From an uncultured Actinomycetes bacterium (lineage in GTDB: Bacteria; Actinomycetota; Thermoleophilia; Solirubrobacterales; Solirubrobacteraceae): 29,870 bases of DNA. Each line of letters starts with the position of its first letter. Within the stretch, counting starts at the first letter, position 1. Below are positions 1-7,240 of the stretch, one piece after another. The notes beneath the pieces were generated by a model. The model saw only the letters and a program-made list of their open reading frames with translations. It searched no databases and had not been told where the DNA came from. Both the position numbers and the translations under genes were made by a program. Location: the NCBI GenBank assembly GCA_937888775.1, contig CALAQT010000278.1:1-29870 (forward strand). The letters are read 5' to 3'.

Positions 1-21
1 GAAGAACGCGCGCCCGGCGGG

Positions 22-654
22 TCATGCCAGCGGCCGGCCGCCGCCGCCTCGACCGCCGCCGCCACCGCCGGCGCCGCCGGCCAGCGCAAACCCACCGGCG
101 AGCAGGCCGAGCGCGCCCAGAATCAGGGCGACGATCGTGAGCACCGATACGCCGGTGCCGCTGCCGCCGAGCGAGCTGACGGCCTGGATCGTCGGCGCGG
201 GTGCGGCCGATGCTTCAGAGCCGTTCCAGTTGACGATCGAGCCATCGGAGTAGGTCTGTTGCACTGTGAACGTGTAGGTGCCAGTCGCGGCGGGCTGGGC
301 GAGGAACTGAAACAGCGAGTCTTCGCCGGTCGGGACATGGCCGCCGGTCCAGGTCACCTTCTCGATCACCGCGTTGTCGCCCGAGCCGCTCTGCTGCACG
401 CGCTGATGCCAGCCGGGCGGGGGTGGCACGAACGAGTCGATCCCGAAGCCGCTCGGCACGGTCAGCTCGATCTTGGTCGTGGTGGCGTTCGACTTCTCGG
501 TCGGGACGGCCAGGCTGTAGAGCTGCAGCTTGCCGGCGAGCGACACGGCCGGACTGACCCGCGCGTGGGCCGAGGCGGCGGCGCTGAAGGCCAGCGTGGC
601 GACGGCGACGGCGACGGCGGCGGTCAGCCGGTGCCGTACAGGATGGGTGCTCAT
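22..654 (-). CDS. YcnI/DUF1775-family secreted, membrane-anchored protein (putative copper-binding)
   Basis: The 210-residue product starts with a signal peptide (basic head, Ala/Val-rich core to about residue 26) with a likely AXA cut after residue 29. This leaves His30 as the mature N-terminus, followed by ARVSPA. That layout is the hallmark of the YcnI/DUF1775 family, whose mature N-terminal His, with a Glu and a Trp, binds Cu(II). Glu53/Glu63 and Trp143 are candidates here. The family-like stretch SLAVPTEKSNATTTKIEL lies at about 47-64. A Gly/Ser linker, one transmembrane helix (about 170-195) and a Gly/Arg-rich tail finish the protein, so the domain faces outward. It is the last gene of a four-gene minus-strand run with two lipoproteins and a membrane protein, which supports an extracytoplasmic metal role. 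The family call is firm; copper as the ligand is inferred from the family. Confidence 0.82.
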   Translation of the reverse strand: MSTHPVRHRLTAAVAVAVATLAFSAAASAHARVSPAVSLAGKLQLYSLAVPTEKSNATTTKIELTVPSGFGIDSFVPPPPGWHQRVQQSGSGDNAVIEKVTWTGGHVPTGEDSLFQFLAQPAATGTYTFTVQQTYSDGSIVNWNGSEASAAPAPTIQAVSSLGGSGTGVSVLTIVALILGALGLLAGGFALAGGAGGGGGGRGGGGRPLA

Positions 655-730
655 CAGGGATCGACTACTCCTTGTTGGTCTGGGCTCGGAGCAGAGCGAC
701 GCCAGGCTCTCAGGCCAGCCGTCGCCAACG

Positions 731-845
731 GTGCAGCGACTGCGCCACGGGGCCGCCTCAGGCGGCCAGAAGTGCAGCGATCGCGCTACCGGGCCGCCTT
801 AGGCTGCCGCGAGATGTCTAAATCACGGCGTTAGGCGGCCAGAAG
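731..845. repeat. Imperfect ~41-bp repeat echoing the 3' end of the upstream membrane gene, with hairpins
   Basis: The 176-bp gap between the membrane gene (stop 831-833) and the YcnI-family gene holds two imperfect copies of a 41-bp unit, both starting GTGCAGCGA (731 and 772). Each contains a hairpin: GGCCGCC-TCA-GGCGGCC at 751-767 is perfect, and the one near 792-809 has a mismatch. On the minus strand, 758-772 reads as codons LLAA plus a TGA stop. It matches the real end of the membrane gene (LLAA plus TAA, 831-845) at 14 of 15 bases. The hairpins could act as a terminator or attenuator between the two genes. Confidence 0.7.
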
Positions 846-1448
846 GACCGCCGGCGGCCCACGGCCGGCATGCCCTCCGGCCAGCGCACCAAGCGCCGGT
901 GAGAACGCCTCCAGCACGACCCATCCAAGCGGCCGGCTGGTTGGCCGCCCCAGCGGCGCAGCCCCGCGCAGAGCGCGCCCGACCGCGACGGCGGTGCGCA
1001 GCAGCAGCCTGGCGAGCAGATAGGCGGCCAGAGCGAATGGGAGCTGGACCAGCAGGCCGGCGCGAAAGGTCGCCTGCAGGACCATCCACCACGGAAACGA
1101 CGAGCTCGATAGCCATCGCTCCAACAGCTCCTGCAAGGTGAAGGCGAGGATCGGCAGCAGCGCGAACGCCCACGCCGGTACCGGGCGCTGGGGACGTCGG
1201 GCGACGCCGGCTACCAGCACGCCACCCAGCCCGACCAGCTCGGCGGCGAAGATCATTCCCAGCAGCATCGGCAGGTAAGCCCCGCTGCCCATGTAGGCAT
1301 GCCCGGTTGACAGCAGCTCGCTGAGCCGGACGTGAGCGTTGGGATAGACCCACCGGTAGGCGAGCACGTGAGCCACCTGGGAGCCCGCCACCATCAGCGG
1401 CAACGACGACATCCACGCGGCCATGCGCCGGCGATGCATTCCCATCAT
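831..1448 (-). CDS. Multi-spanning integral membrane protein of unknown function
   Basis: The 205-residue product has about four to five hydrophobic segments: near 12-30, 55-82 (AYLPMLLGMIFAAELVGLGG), 92-112, 122-142 and a weaker one near 180-200. It has no recognised domain. Short charged or Arg-rich loops separate the helices (ARRPQRP, LLRTAVAVGRALR), as in a small inner-membrane protein. Three Met codons lie within the first four residues; the first (1448) was taken, but codon 4 (1439) is equally possible. It lies 54 bp after the His-rich lipoprotein and before the YcnI-family gene on the same strand. A role as the membrane partner of that exported metal/redox unit is therefore plausible, but rests on position only. 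Confidence 0.75.
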   Translation of the reverse strand: MMGMHRRRMAAWMSSLPLMVAGSQVAHVLAYRWVYPNAHVRLSELLSTGHAYMGSGAYLPMLLGMIFAAELVGLGGVLVAGVARRPQRPVPAWAFALLPILAFTLQELLERWLSSSSFPWWMVLQATFRAGLLVQLPFALAAYLLARLLLRTAVAVGRALRGAAPLGRPTSRPLGWVVLEAFSPALGALAGGHAGRGPPAVLLAA

Positions 1449-1502
1449 TGAACCATCTTCGATCTAAGTGGTCTAAGCCCGCGCATCAGGGGCTCAGTGA
1501 GA

Positions 1503-2366
1503 TCACGAGTCCACCTTCAGCGTGAACGGCGCGGTCACGATCCGGCCGCCGAGCTTCATCTGCAGGAATAGCCGCCAGGTTCCCGGCACCGCCAGCAGGA
1601 CCCCGATCGTCAGCTTGCCCGGCGCTGTCGAATGACCGGTGATCCGCGGCGCGCCGGCCAGGCTCCCGCAGTTGGGGGCGTTGGGGGCACAGATATGGGT
1701 GTGAAAGTAGTCGAGCGAGCCCTGATGGAAGAAGATCGCGTGAGCGAGCGCTCCGAACCAGGGCACGAAATGCACCGGCCGGCCGTGTGGGTCGGTTACG
1801 TCTACGTGGAGGAATTCGGCCTGGATCGCGTGCAGCACAGGGTGCGCCTGCACGTCGAAGTGGTAGCCGTCGACGACCAGGTCGGGCTTGAACGGCGGTA
1901 GCTTGATCGGGTGGTAGGCGCCCGCCACGTGGATGTCGGTGAACAGCTGGAAATTGGGCTGGCCGCCGGGGAGGTTGGGATACAGGTCGACCAGCACCCG
2001 GTAGGGGCCCGGCGAAGGGAAGGTGACCGTCTGGCGCAGCAGGCCGGTGGGGGTGATCGGCGGATGGTCGTGAATGATGGCCGCCAGGTCGTCACGGACG
2101 ATGATCAAGTGCACGCCGGTGTGCGGACCCGGGCCGGTTTTGTAGGTGGTCAGCGGCTTGCCGTCGGGCAGCCGGACGGTGAAGGAGACCGTCACCGGAC
2201 GGCCGGGCACGACCGTCCCCGACGGTTCAAAGCCTCCGAGCGTGAAGACGCGAGCCGGGGCGATCACGGGAGCCGAGACGGCGCCGCCGGAGCTCGAGCC
2301 ACAGCCGGCCAGGGCCAAGATCGCCAGCAGGGTGTCGACTGCGGCGGCGACGCGCGCTGCCCTCAT
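1503..2366 (-). CDS. His-rich lipoprotein with two similar metal-binding-like domains
   Basis: The 287-residue product has a lipoprotein signal ending in the lipobox LALAGC (Cys22), so it is probably anchored outside the membrane. It appears to hold two related beta-rich halves. In the first, His82 and His86 lead into HLIIVRDDLAAIIHDHP (His99, His101). In the second the matching stretch is HAIFFHQGSLDYFHTHIC. Each half then has a PG..R-type strand turn (SPGPYRVLVDL and VPGTWRLFLQM). The repeated H-X-H pattern and two extra Cys residues in the second half suggest metal binding. I do not know a named family for it. It lies 28 bp after the thioredoxin-like lipoprotein gene and upstream of the membrane gene. 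The start ATG overlaps a short repeat (see 2354-2402). The lipoprotein call is firm; metal binding is inferred. Confidence 0.8.
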   Translation of the reverse strand: MRAARVAAAVDTLLAILALAGCGSSSGGAVSAPVIAPARVFTLGGFEPSGTVVPGRPVTVSFTVRLPDGKPLTTYKTGPGPHTGVHLIIVRDDLAAIIHDHPPITPTGLLRQTVTFPSPGPYRVLVDLYPNLPGGQPNFQLFTDIHVAGAYHPIKLPPFKPDLVVDGYHFDVQAHPVLHAIQAEFLHVDVTDPHGRPVHFVPWFGALAHAIFFHQGSLDYFHTHICAPNAPNCGSLAGAPRITGHSTAPGKLTIGVLLAVPGTWRLFLQMKLGGRIVTAPFTLKVDS

Positions 2367-2402
2367 CTCAACGCCGCCCTCATCTCAGTGGCTCTCATCG
2401 CA
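2354..2402 (-). repeat. Three short repeats overlapping a stop codon and the next start codon
   Basis: Read on the minus strand, a motif close to GATGAGGGC occurs three times, 15 then 17 bases apart. The first copy (about 2402-2388) carries the TGA stop of the thioredoxin-like lipoprotein gene. The second (2387-2371) carries an ATG that opens a 6-codon ORF. The third (2370-2354) carries the ATG start of the His-rich lipoprotein gene. Copies two and three match at 15 of 17 bases. The layout could couple translation of the two genes. Confidence 0.6.
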
Positions 2403-3444
2403 GCGCTGCCTGCAGCGCCTGGGTGAACTCGTTGACTCCGAACGCGCCTTCCAGCCGGGCGACGATCACTCCGCGGCGGTTGATCGTGAACAGCCATGGC
2501 TCGGTCTCCAGATGGAAGGCCTTCAGCTGCGGGCGCAGGCCCTTGCTGGGCTGGTTGTCCACGTAGACCTCCTCGTGGATGAACGTCACCCGCTGGCCGA
2601 ACTGGTGCTGGAGTTGCACCGCAATGTCGGTAACCGGCCCGCAGACCCGGGAAATGCACAGCTGCGGGGTTGAGAACAGCAGCGCGACCGCGCGCTTGCC
2701 GAGCACCCGGTCAAACGACACCGACTGCATGTGCTCAGCTGGCAGCCGGGTGGTCAGCAGCGCCGCGTCGCCGTGCACGGTGGCCGCGGTGTCGGTGGCG
2801 ATGTCAGGCGGACGCTGGCCGACGTCGGGGATCAGAGAGGAGGCGGCGACCGCGACCTCGCCAGGCGCGCCGACCAGTCCGCTCGGCGTTCGGGTGAGCG
2901 ACAGGATCGTGTAGGTGCCCGCGCGCGCTACCGGGATCTGGGTCGCGTAGATCGCCTGGATACCGCCGGGCCCCGAGTTCTGCTTGCTGCGGTACTGGGG
3001 CGCCACCCCCATCGGGTCGGCAGGAGCCAAAAACGGTCCCCGAACCGGGGCGGTCGGACTTCGGGCGAGGTAGATTGCTGTCGGCGCGTAGATGAACGCG
3101 CCTGAGCTGGTCGTCAGCCCGAACGCCAGGCGGCGCGTGCCGGGCGTGAAGGTACCGGTGGCGGCCCCGAGCTGGGCGCTTGACTTCGCCAGCGCCGCCA
3201 GCTGCTTGAGGGTTCGTCCCTGGGCGGGCGGAAACTGGGCCGCGCCCGGGTGCTCCGCGCTGGTCAGCTGATCGAGCGCCGGTCGCGGTGCCGCGCTGGA
3301 AGCTGTGGAGGCGGTCGACGACGTGGAGCGAGCGGCGGCCGAGCTGGAGCTCGCCGAGCCCGTGTGCGAGGAGGCGCCGCAACCCGCGACGGCGAGTGCC
3401 CCGGCGGTCAGGACCGCCAGGATGATTGCTCTTGGACGTGTCAT
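2395..3444 (-). CDS. Thioredoxin-like lipoprotein with a CX4C motif
   Basis: With the ATG at 3444 the product has 349 residues and a compact lipoprotein signal whose lipobox LAVAGC puts the lipid on Cys22. A TTG 42 bases upstream (3486) stays in frame but would push the lipobox too far in. After a Ser/Thr/Ala linker (about 25-60) comes a domain of unclear type (about 65-225) with exported-protein character. The C-terminal 110 residues are thioredoxin-like: a beta strand RAVALLFST, then CISRVC (CX4C), a cis-Pro-like segment TEPWLFTIN, and VIVARLEGAF. The CX4C spacing differs from the CXXC of thioredoxin and the CXXXC of SCO proteins. It is the first gene of the minus-strand envelope unit and probably supplies thiol redox or metal-transfer chemistry to the His-rich and YcnI-family partners. 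That role is inferred. Confidence 0.82.
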   Translation of the reverse strand: MTRPRAIILAVLTAGALAVAGCGASSHTGSASSSSAAARSTSSTASTASSAAPRPALDQLTSAEHPGAAQFPPAQGRTLKQLAALAKSSAQLGAATGTFTPGTRRLAFGLTTSSGAFIYAPTAIYLARSPTAPVRGPFLAPADPMGVAPQYRSKQNSGPGGIQAIYATQIPVARAGTYTILSLTRTPSGLVGAPGEVAVAASSLIPDVGQRPPDIATDTAATVHGDAALLTTRLPAEHMQSVSFDRVLGKRAVALLFSTPQLCISRVCGPVTDIAVQLQHQFGQRVTFIHEEVYVDNQPSKGLRPQLKAFHLETEPWLFTINRRGVIVARLEGAFGVNEFTQALQAALR

Positions 3445-3669
3445 CTGCCGAGCATTTTCGCGGGTATCACGAGCATTCGCGCCCAATGCCGTGACGATAG
3501 GACGCGCACGTTCAGAGCGTAACGATGGGCCGCCGCGGCGGCGCCACGCCTATGCCTTGTCTGTCGCCCCTGATACTGGCAGGTTCGTACGCTCTTTGCG
3601 TGTAAACATCTTGTGACCAACGATGCGCTGAACGCCGGGTCCGTCGCGGCGTGCTTTAGAGTGTTCGGC
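3445..3669. promoter_or_regulatory. Divergent intergenic region between the envelope unit and the phosphate block
   Basis: This 225-bp gap separates two divergent transcription units and must hold promoters for both. It is less GC-rich than its flanks around 3590-3615 (GTGTAAACATC). No consensus -35/-10 pair is clear enough to place. Part of it may be coding if the regulator starts at the in-frame GTG at 3613. Confidence 0.4.
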
Positions 3670-4497
3670 ATGTCACCAGAGAGCACTGGCGGGGGCCTGA
3701 CGGTGCCGGCTGCCGCCCAGCGAGTCCCCAGCCGTCTCCGGCTGGCGATCCTCGATCACGACCGCGGTTTCATGCAGGTGCTGGCCAATCGCCTGGACAC
3801 GCTCGGCTGGGAGCATCGCGCTCTGAGCACCCCGATCATGCCCGAGGCCCTCGTGACGATGCGCCTGAACGCCGTGGTGCTCGACATCGCCCTGATCGGT
3901 CCGGGTGCCTGGGAGTACATCGAACGGATCTGCACGCGTCTTCCGGGCCTGGCGGTGATTGTCTGTACCGGCTCGTCATCCGTCGCCCAGCGCGTTAGGG
4001 GCTTGAGGCTCGGCGTCGACGCCTGGATCACCAAGCCGTGTCACGCCGAGGAGCTGATCTGTGTCGTGGAGGCGGCGATCCGCCGCCATCGGCGGGTGGA
4101 GATGCCGACACTCGAGGCGGCGCTGCTGGTCGGCGAGATCACGGTGCGTCCCGACCTCTACCAGGCCTACGCACAGGGCGCGAGCCTTGAGCTGACGGCC
4201 AGGGAATTCGAGATCTTGCAACTGCTCTCACAGTCCGACCGCGTGCTGCGCCGCGAGGATATCTACGAGCGGGTGTGGGGCTACGCGATGGCCCACGGCG
4301 ATCGATCGGTCGACGTGTTCGTTCGCAAGCTGCGCCAGAAGCTGCGCAGCGCGTCGCCGCAGTGGAGCTACATCCACACCCATTTCGGGGTCGGTTATCG
4401 CTTCGCACCCGAGCGCGACGAGTCGGGAACCCGGGATCTGGACGAACTGGTCGTGCACGAGCACGATGTCGAGTTCGATCCTGCGATGACCGCCTGA
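3670..4497 (+). CDS. OmpR/PhoB-type response regulator, no adjacent sensor kinase
   Basis: From the ATG at 3670 the product has 275 residues. A receiver domain spans about 23-140: acidic pocket His30-Asp31 (usually two acidic residues, so one is replaced by His), phospho-acceptor Asp72 in VVLDIALIG, Thr100 and Lys122 in ITKP. A winged-helix DNA-binding domain follows (about 170-258) with LTAREFEILQLL, the recognition region DRSVDVFVRKLRQKL and the wing HTHFGVGYRF. An acidic tail ends it. An in-frame GTG at 3613 would add 19 residues, but the domain does not need them. No histidine kinase gene is next to it. It heads the pst block, so control of phosphate uptake genes is likely, as for PhoB/PhoP/RegX3 elsewhere. 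The exact regulon is unknown. Confidence 0.88.
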   Translation: MSPESTGGGLTVPAAAQRVPSRLRLAILDHDRGFMQVLANRLDTLGWEHRALSTPIMPEALVTMRLNAVVLDIALIGPGAWEYIERICTRLPGLAVIVCTGSSSVAQRVRGLRLGVDAWITKPCHAEELICVVEAAIRRHRRVEMPTLEAALLVGEITVRPDLYQAYAQGASLELTAREFEILQLLSQSDRVLRREDIYERVWGYAMAHGDRSVDVFVRKLRQKLRSASPQWSYIHTHFGVGYRFAPERDESGTRDLDELVVHEHDVEFDPAMTA

Positions 4498-4512
4498 ACC
4501 CCCGCCGGGGCG

Positions 4513-4528
4513 CCGGGGGGCTCCCCGG
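4513..4528 (+). terminator. GC-rich hairpin after the response regulator gene
   Basis: CCGGGG (4513-4518) can pair with CCCCGG (4523-4528) across a 4-base loop, 16 bp after the regulator's stop codon. No T-run follows. It could slow or stop transcription before the next regulator gene. Confidence 0.3.
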
Positions 4529-4587
4529 GGCCCGGCCTGGCAAAACGCCGGGCATCCCGCAGACCGTCGGCGGCCGGTAACAGCCTC

Positions 4588-4609
4588 TTCACATCTCCAT
4601 CACGACTGA
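4588..4609 (+). promoter_or_regulatory. Candidate Pho-box-like direct repeat upstream of the stand-alone regulator
   Basis: TTCAC at 4588 and ATCAC at 4599 are spaced exactly 11 bases apart. This is the period of the TTCAC-type direct repeats bound by actinobacterial PhoP/RegX3 regulators. The site lies about 45 bp before the ATG at 4652. Only five-base cores match, so chance is possible. Confidence 0.33.
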
Positions 4610-4651
4610 GTAACGCCCGCGGCGCCTCGGCCGAGCAGGATCCGCTCGGCG

Positions 4652-5032
4652 ATGACGGTCGTCACCCAACAGCCACATGAAGTGCTGCAGGTCGGCCCTT
4701 TGGAGGTCCTGCCCGAGGAGCACCTGGCGCGGGCAGCCGGCCGGGCGCTGATGCTCTCGGTCCGTGAGCTGCGGCTGCTGACCGAGCTGGCGCGGCGATC
4801 CGACCGGATCATGGCCCGCGAGGAGCTGTTCGGTCTCGTCTGGGGGCGTGAGCTGCGCCCCGGAGATCGTTCGGTCGACGTGTACGTGCGCAAGCTGCGC
4901 GTGAAGCTCGAGGACGCGCTGCCGGGCTGGTCGTTCATCCATACCCACTTCGGCTTTGGCTATCGCCTGGCCGCAGAACCCAAAACAACCGACCAACGAT
5001 CGGTTCACAACTCGATAACACCTACGCGGTGA
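4652..5032 (+). CDS. Stand-alone winged-helix (OmpR-type) DNA-binding protein
   Basis: The 126-residue product is almost entirely one OmpR/PhoB effector domain (about 12-112): LSVRELRLLTELARRSDRI, then REELFGLVWG, the recognition helix region DRSVDVYVRKLRVKL, and the wing HTHFGFGYRL. It has no receiver domain, and the short N-terminus cannot hold one. It is clearly paralogous to the DNA-binding half of the regulator ending at 4497 (shared GDRSVDV, VRKLR, KL, GW/QWS-IHTHFG). The ATG at 4652 follows AGCAGGA by 11 bases. It lies directly in front of pstS, and its last codons overlap a candidate Pho box. It may bind the same DNA sites as its full-length neighbour without phosphorylation control, or form dimers with it. 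The function is inferred. Confidence 0.85.
   Translation: MTVVTQQPHEVLQVGPLEVLPEEHLARAAGRALMLSVRELRLLTELARRSDRIMAREELFGLVWGRELRPGDRSVDVYVRKLRVKLEDALPGWSFIHTHFGFGYRLAAEPKTTDQRSVHNSITPTR
5003..5024 (+). promoter_or_regulatory. Candidate Pho box upstream of pstS
   Basis: GTTCACA (5003) and GATAACA (5014) form a direct repeat with an 11-base period, matching the GTTCACC-type repeats of actinobacterial phosphate regulators. It sits at the very end of the stand-alone regulator gene, about 50 bp before the pstS start, where an activator site is expected. Confidence 0.42.
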
Positions 5033-5074
5033 GTTGGGCACACACTTGCTCAACAACGAATCAAGGAGATCAAC

Positions 5075-6211
5075 GTGAGTACAAGTCGCATCAGCGCGGC
5101 CGTTTTGGCCGTGGCCGCAGCGCTGGGGATCGCGGCGTGCGGCTCGAGCAGCAGCAGCAGTTCGAGTAGCAGCACCTCGAGCGCACCTGCAGCCAGTTCG
5201 AGCAGCAGCAGCAGCGGTGGCGGCTCCGCCACGCTCAACGGCGCCGGCTCGACGCTGGCTGCCCCGATCTATCAGCAGTGGGGCTCAAGCCTGAAGTCCC
5301 AGGGCCTGACCGTTAACTTCAACCCGGTGGGGTCGGGCGCCGGCATCGCCGATCTGCAGACCGCCACGGTGGATTTTGCCGGCAGCGACCCGGCACTGAA
5401 GCCGACCGACCTGACGAAGATGAAGGGCCCGGTCCTCCAGTTCCCAGTGGCCTTCGGCGCGATCACCGTGTCCTACAACCTCTCCGGGGTCAAGAGCGGC
5501 CTCAAGCTCGACGGACCGACGCTCGCCAACATCTTCCTCGGCAAGATCAAGACCTGGAGCGATCCGGCGATCAAGGCGCTGAACCCGGGCCTGAGCCTTC
5601 CCAGCACGGCGATCACGATCGTCCACCGCTCGGACTCATCGGGCACCACCAGCGGCTTCACCACCTACCTGTCAGACGTCAGCCCGGCGTGGAGCTCGCA
5701 GGTCGGGGCGGGCAAGGACGTGAAATGGCCGGTCGGCACCGGCGCGGCCAAGAACGCGGGCGTGGCGGCCGCGATCAAGCAGACCGCGGGAGCGGTCGGC
5801 TACGTCGAGCAGGCCTATGCGCTGGAGAACGGTTTCACCTACGCGTCGATCAAGAACTCCAAGGGCGCCTACGAGCTGCCGACGATCCCCAACACCTCAC
5901 TCGCGGCGGTGGGCCTCAAGGTCCCGAGTGACCTGGGGATCTCGACGATCAACGCCCCGGGCGCGGGCGCATACCCGATCGTGTCCCAGACGTTCCTGGA
6001 TGCCTACAAGGACCCGTGCAAGTCCGGCGGCGCCAACGCGTCGACGGCCAGCGGGCTGAAGAAGTTCCTGGCCTACGCCTTCGGCGCCGGTCAGCAGACG
6101 CTCGGCTCGGGCGGGAGCAAGCTCCCGTACGCGCCACTGCCGGCATCGCTGGCGGCCAAGGACACCACGCAGCTTGCCACGATGACCTGCAACGGCTCGC
6201 CCATCTCCTAA
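5075..6211 (+). CDS. pstS: Phosphate ABC transporter substrate-binding lipoprotein PstS
   Basis: The protein captures inorganic phosphate outside the membrane and hands it to PstCA. The 378-residue product starts at GTG 5075, eight bases after a strong AAGGAG site (5063-5068). A lipoprotein signal ends in the lipobox GIAAC (Cys22). A long Ser-rich linker (about 24-50, coded by repeated AGC/TCG codons) tethers the domain. The phosphate-binding domain begins with LNGAGSTLAAPIYQQW and contains VGSGAGI, the FAGSDPAL segment and the phosphate-loop motif HRSDSSGTTSGFTTYL, all typical of PstS. It is followed after 9 bp by pstC. The candidate Pho box upstream suggests phosphate-starvation control. 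Confidence 0.96.
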   Translation: MSTSRISAAVLAVAAALGIAACGSSSSSSSSSSTSSAPAASSSSSSSGGGSATLNGAGSTLAAPIYQQWGSSLKSQGLTVNFNPVGSGAGIADLQTATVDFAGSDPALKPTDLTKMKGPVLQFPVAFGAITVSYNLSGVKSGLKLDGPTLANIFLGKIKTWSDPAIKALNPGLSLPSTAITIVHRSDSSGTTSGFTTYLSDVSPAWSSQVGAGKDVKWPVGTGAAKNAGVAAAIKQTAGAVGYVEQAYALENGFTYASIKNSKGAYELPTIPNTSLAAVGLKVPSDLGISTINAPGAGAYPIVSQTFLDAYKDPCKSGGANASTASGLKKFLAYAFGAGQQTLGSGGSKLPYAPLPASLAAKDTTQLATMTCNGSPIS

Positions 6212-6220
6212 GGGCGGGTC

Positions 6221-7240
6221 GTGGAGGCAAGCGCCAACCCGGTTCCCGGCGGCCGCTCGGTCCTCGAGCGGTCGCCGGTCAGCCGGATTCCGGACCGGAT
6301 CCTCAAGTGGGGGTTGACCACCCTTGCGGCGCTGATCCTGGCCCTGCTGGCCTACTTCTTCATCAGGCTGATCGGGCAGTCGGAGGGCGCGTTCCGCAGC
6401 TTCGGGCTGAGCTTCGTGTTCGGCAACGACTGGGACGTCAGCCGCAGCATCTATCACGGCGCTCCGCTGCTGGTCGGGACGCTGATCACCTCAGCGATCG
6501 CGCTGCTGATCGGGGTGCCGGTGGCGGTCGCGACCGCCGTGTTCCTGACCGAGATCTGCCCTCGCCGGCTGCGCGCCCCGCTGTCGGGGTTGGTCGATCT
6601 GCTCGCCGCCGTGCCGTCGGTCGTGTACGGGCTGTGGGGCGTGTACGTGCTGATCCCGAAGCTGCTGCCGGCCGAGAAGTGGTTTGCCAGCACGTTCTCG
6701 TTCATTCCGTTCATCGGTGGCGGGACAGTCACCGGCCCCAACTACTTCATCGCCGGGCTGATTCTGGCGATCATGATCCTGCCGATCGTCTCGGCGATCT
6801 CCCGTGAGGTGCTGGCCACGGTCCCGTCCGAGCACAAGGAGGCCGCGCTCGCGCTGGGGGCCACCCGTTGGGAGATGATCCGGATGGCGGTGCTCCCCTA
6901 CGCGCGACCAGGTATCACCGGCGGCGCGATGCTGGGTCTCGGGCGCGCCCTCGGGGAGACGATCGCGGTCGTGCTGGTGATCGGCAACGCGCCGGTGATC
7001 GGCCACAACCTGTTCACCCAGGGCTACTCGCTCGCCGCGGTGATCGCCGCCGAGTTCGGGGAGGCGGCGGCGACGCCGATTCACAGCTCGGCACTGTTCG
7101 CGGCCGGGCTGGTCCTGTTCGTGCTGACGCTGTTCGTCAACATCCTCGCCCGCTGGTTCGTGGCCCGCGGCGTGCGCGGCCGGCGCAACACCGGCGGGAC
7201 GGGCCTCGCGGTTGCCCTGACGGTGGAGGAGTCTCAGTGA
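6221..7240 (+). CDS. pstC: Phosphate ABC transporter permease PstC
   Basis: This is one of two membrane subunits that form the phosphate channel. The 339-residue product starts at GTG 6221, nine bases after the pstS stop. It has six predicted helices: one near 30-50, then a periplasmic loop, then five in the permease domain (from about 83). The ABC-coupling EAA loop reads [29 protein letters not shown], shown here only to fix the family; its key residues are E, AA, LGA and P. The [10 protein letters not shown] motif is typical of PstC/PstA. It ends in a GTGA overlap with pstA, so the two permease subunits are translationally coupled. Confidence 0.95.
   Translation: MEASANPVPGGRSVLERSPVSRIPDRILKWGLTTLAALILALLAYFFIRLIGQSEGAFRSFGLSFVFGNDWDVSRSIYHGAPLLVGTLITSAIALLIGVPVAVATAVFLTEICPRRLRAPLSGLVDLLAAVPSVVYGLWGVYVLIPKLLPAEKWFASTFSFIPFIGGGTVTGPNYFIAGLILAIMILPIVSAISREVLATVPSEHKEAALALGATRWEMIRMAVLPYARPGITGGAMLGLGRALGETIAVVLVIGNAPVIGHNLFTQGYSLAAVIAAEFGEAAATPIHSSALFAAGLVLFVLTLFVNILARWFVARGVRGRRNTGGTGLAVALTVEESQ

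Noticed and set aside
3613..3669. GTG at 3613 as the response regulator start
   Set aside because: The extra 19 residues show no conserved character and the receiver domain is complete without them. Kept only as an alternative.
5131..5225. AGC/TCG-rich stretch in pstS as a separate repeat element
   Set aside because: It is explained as the poly-Ser linker behind the lipoprotein Cys, common in actinobacterial PstS; the codons are mixed rather than a clean tandem unit.
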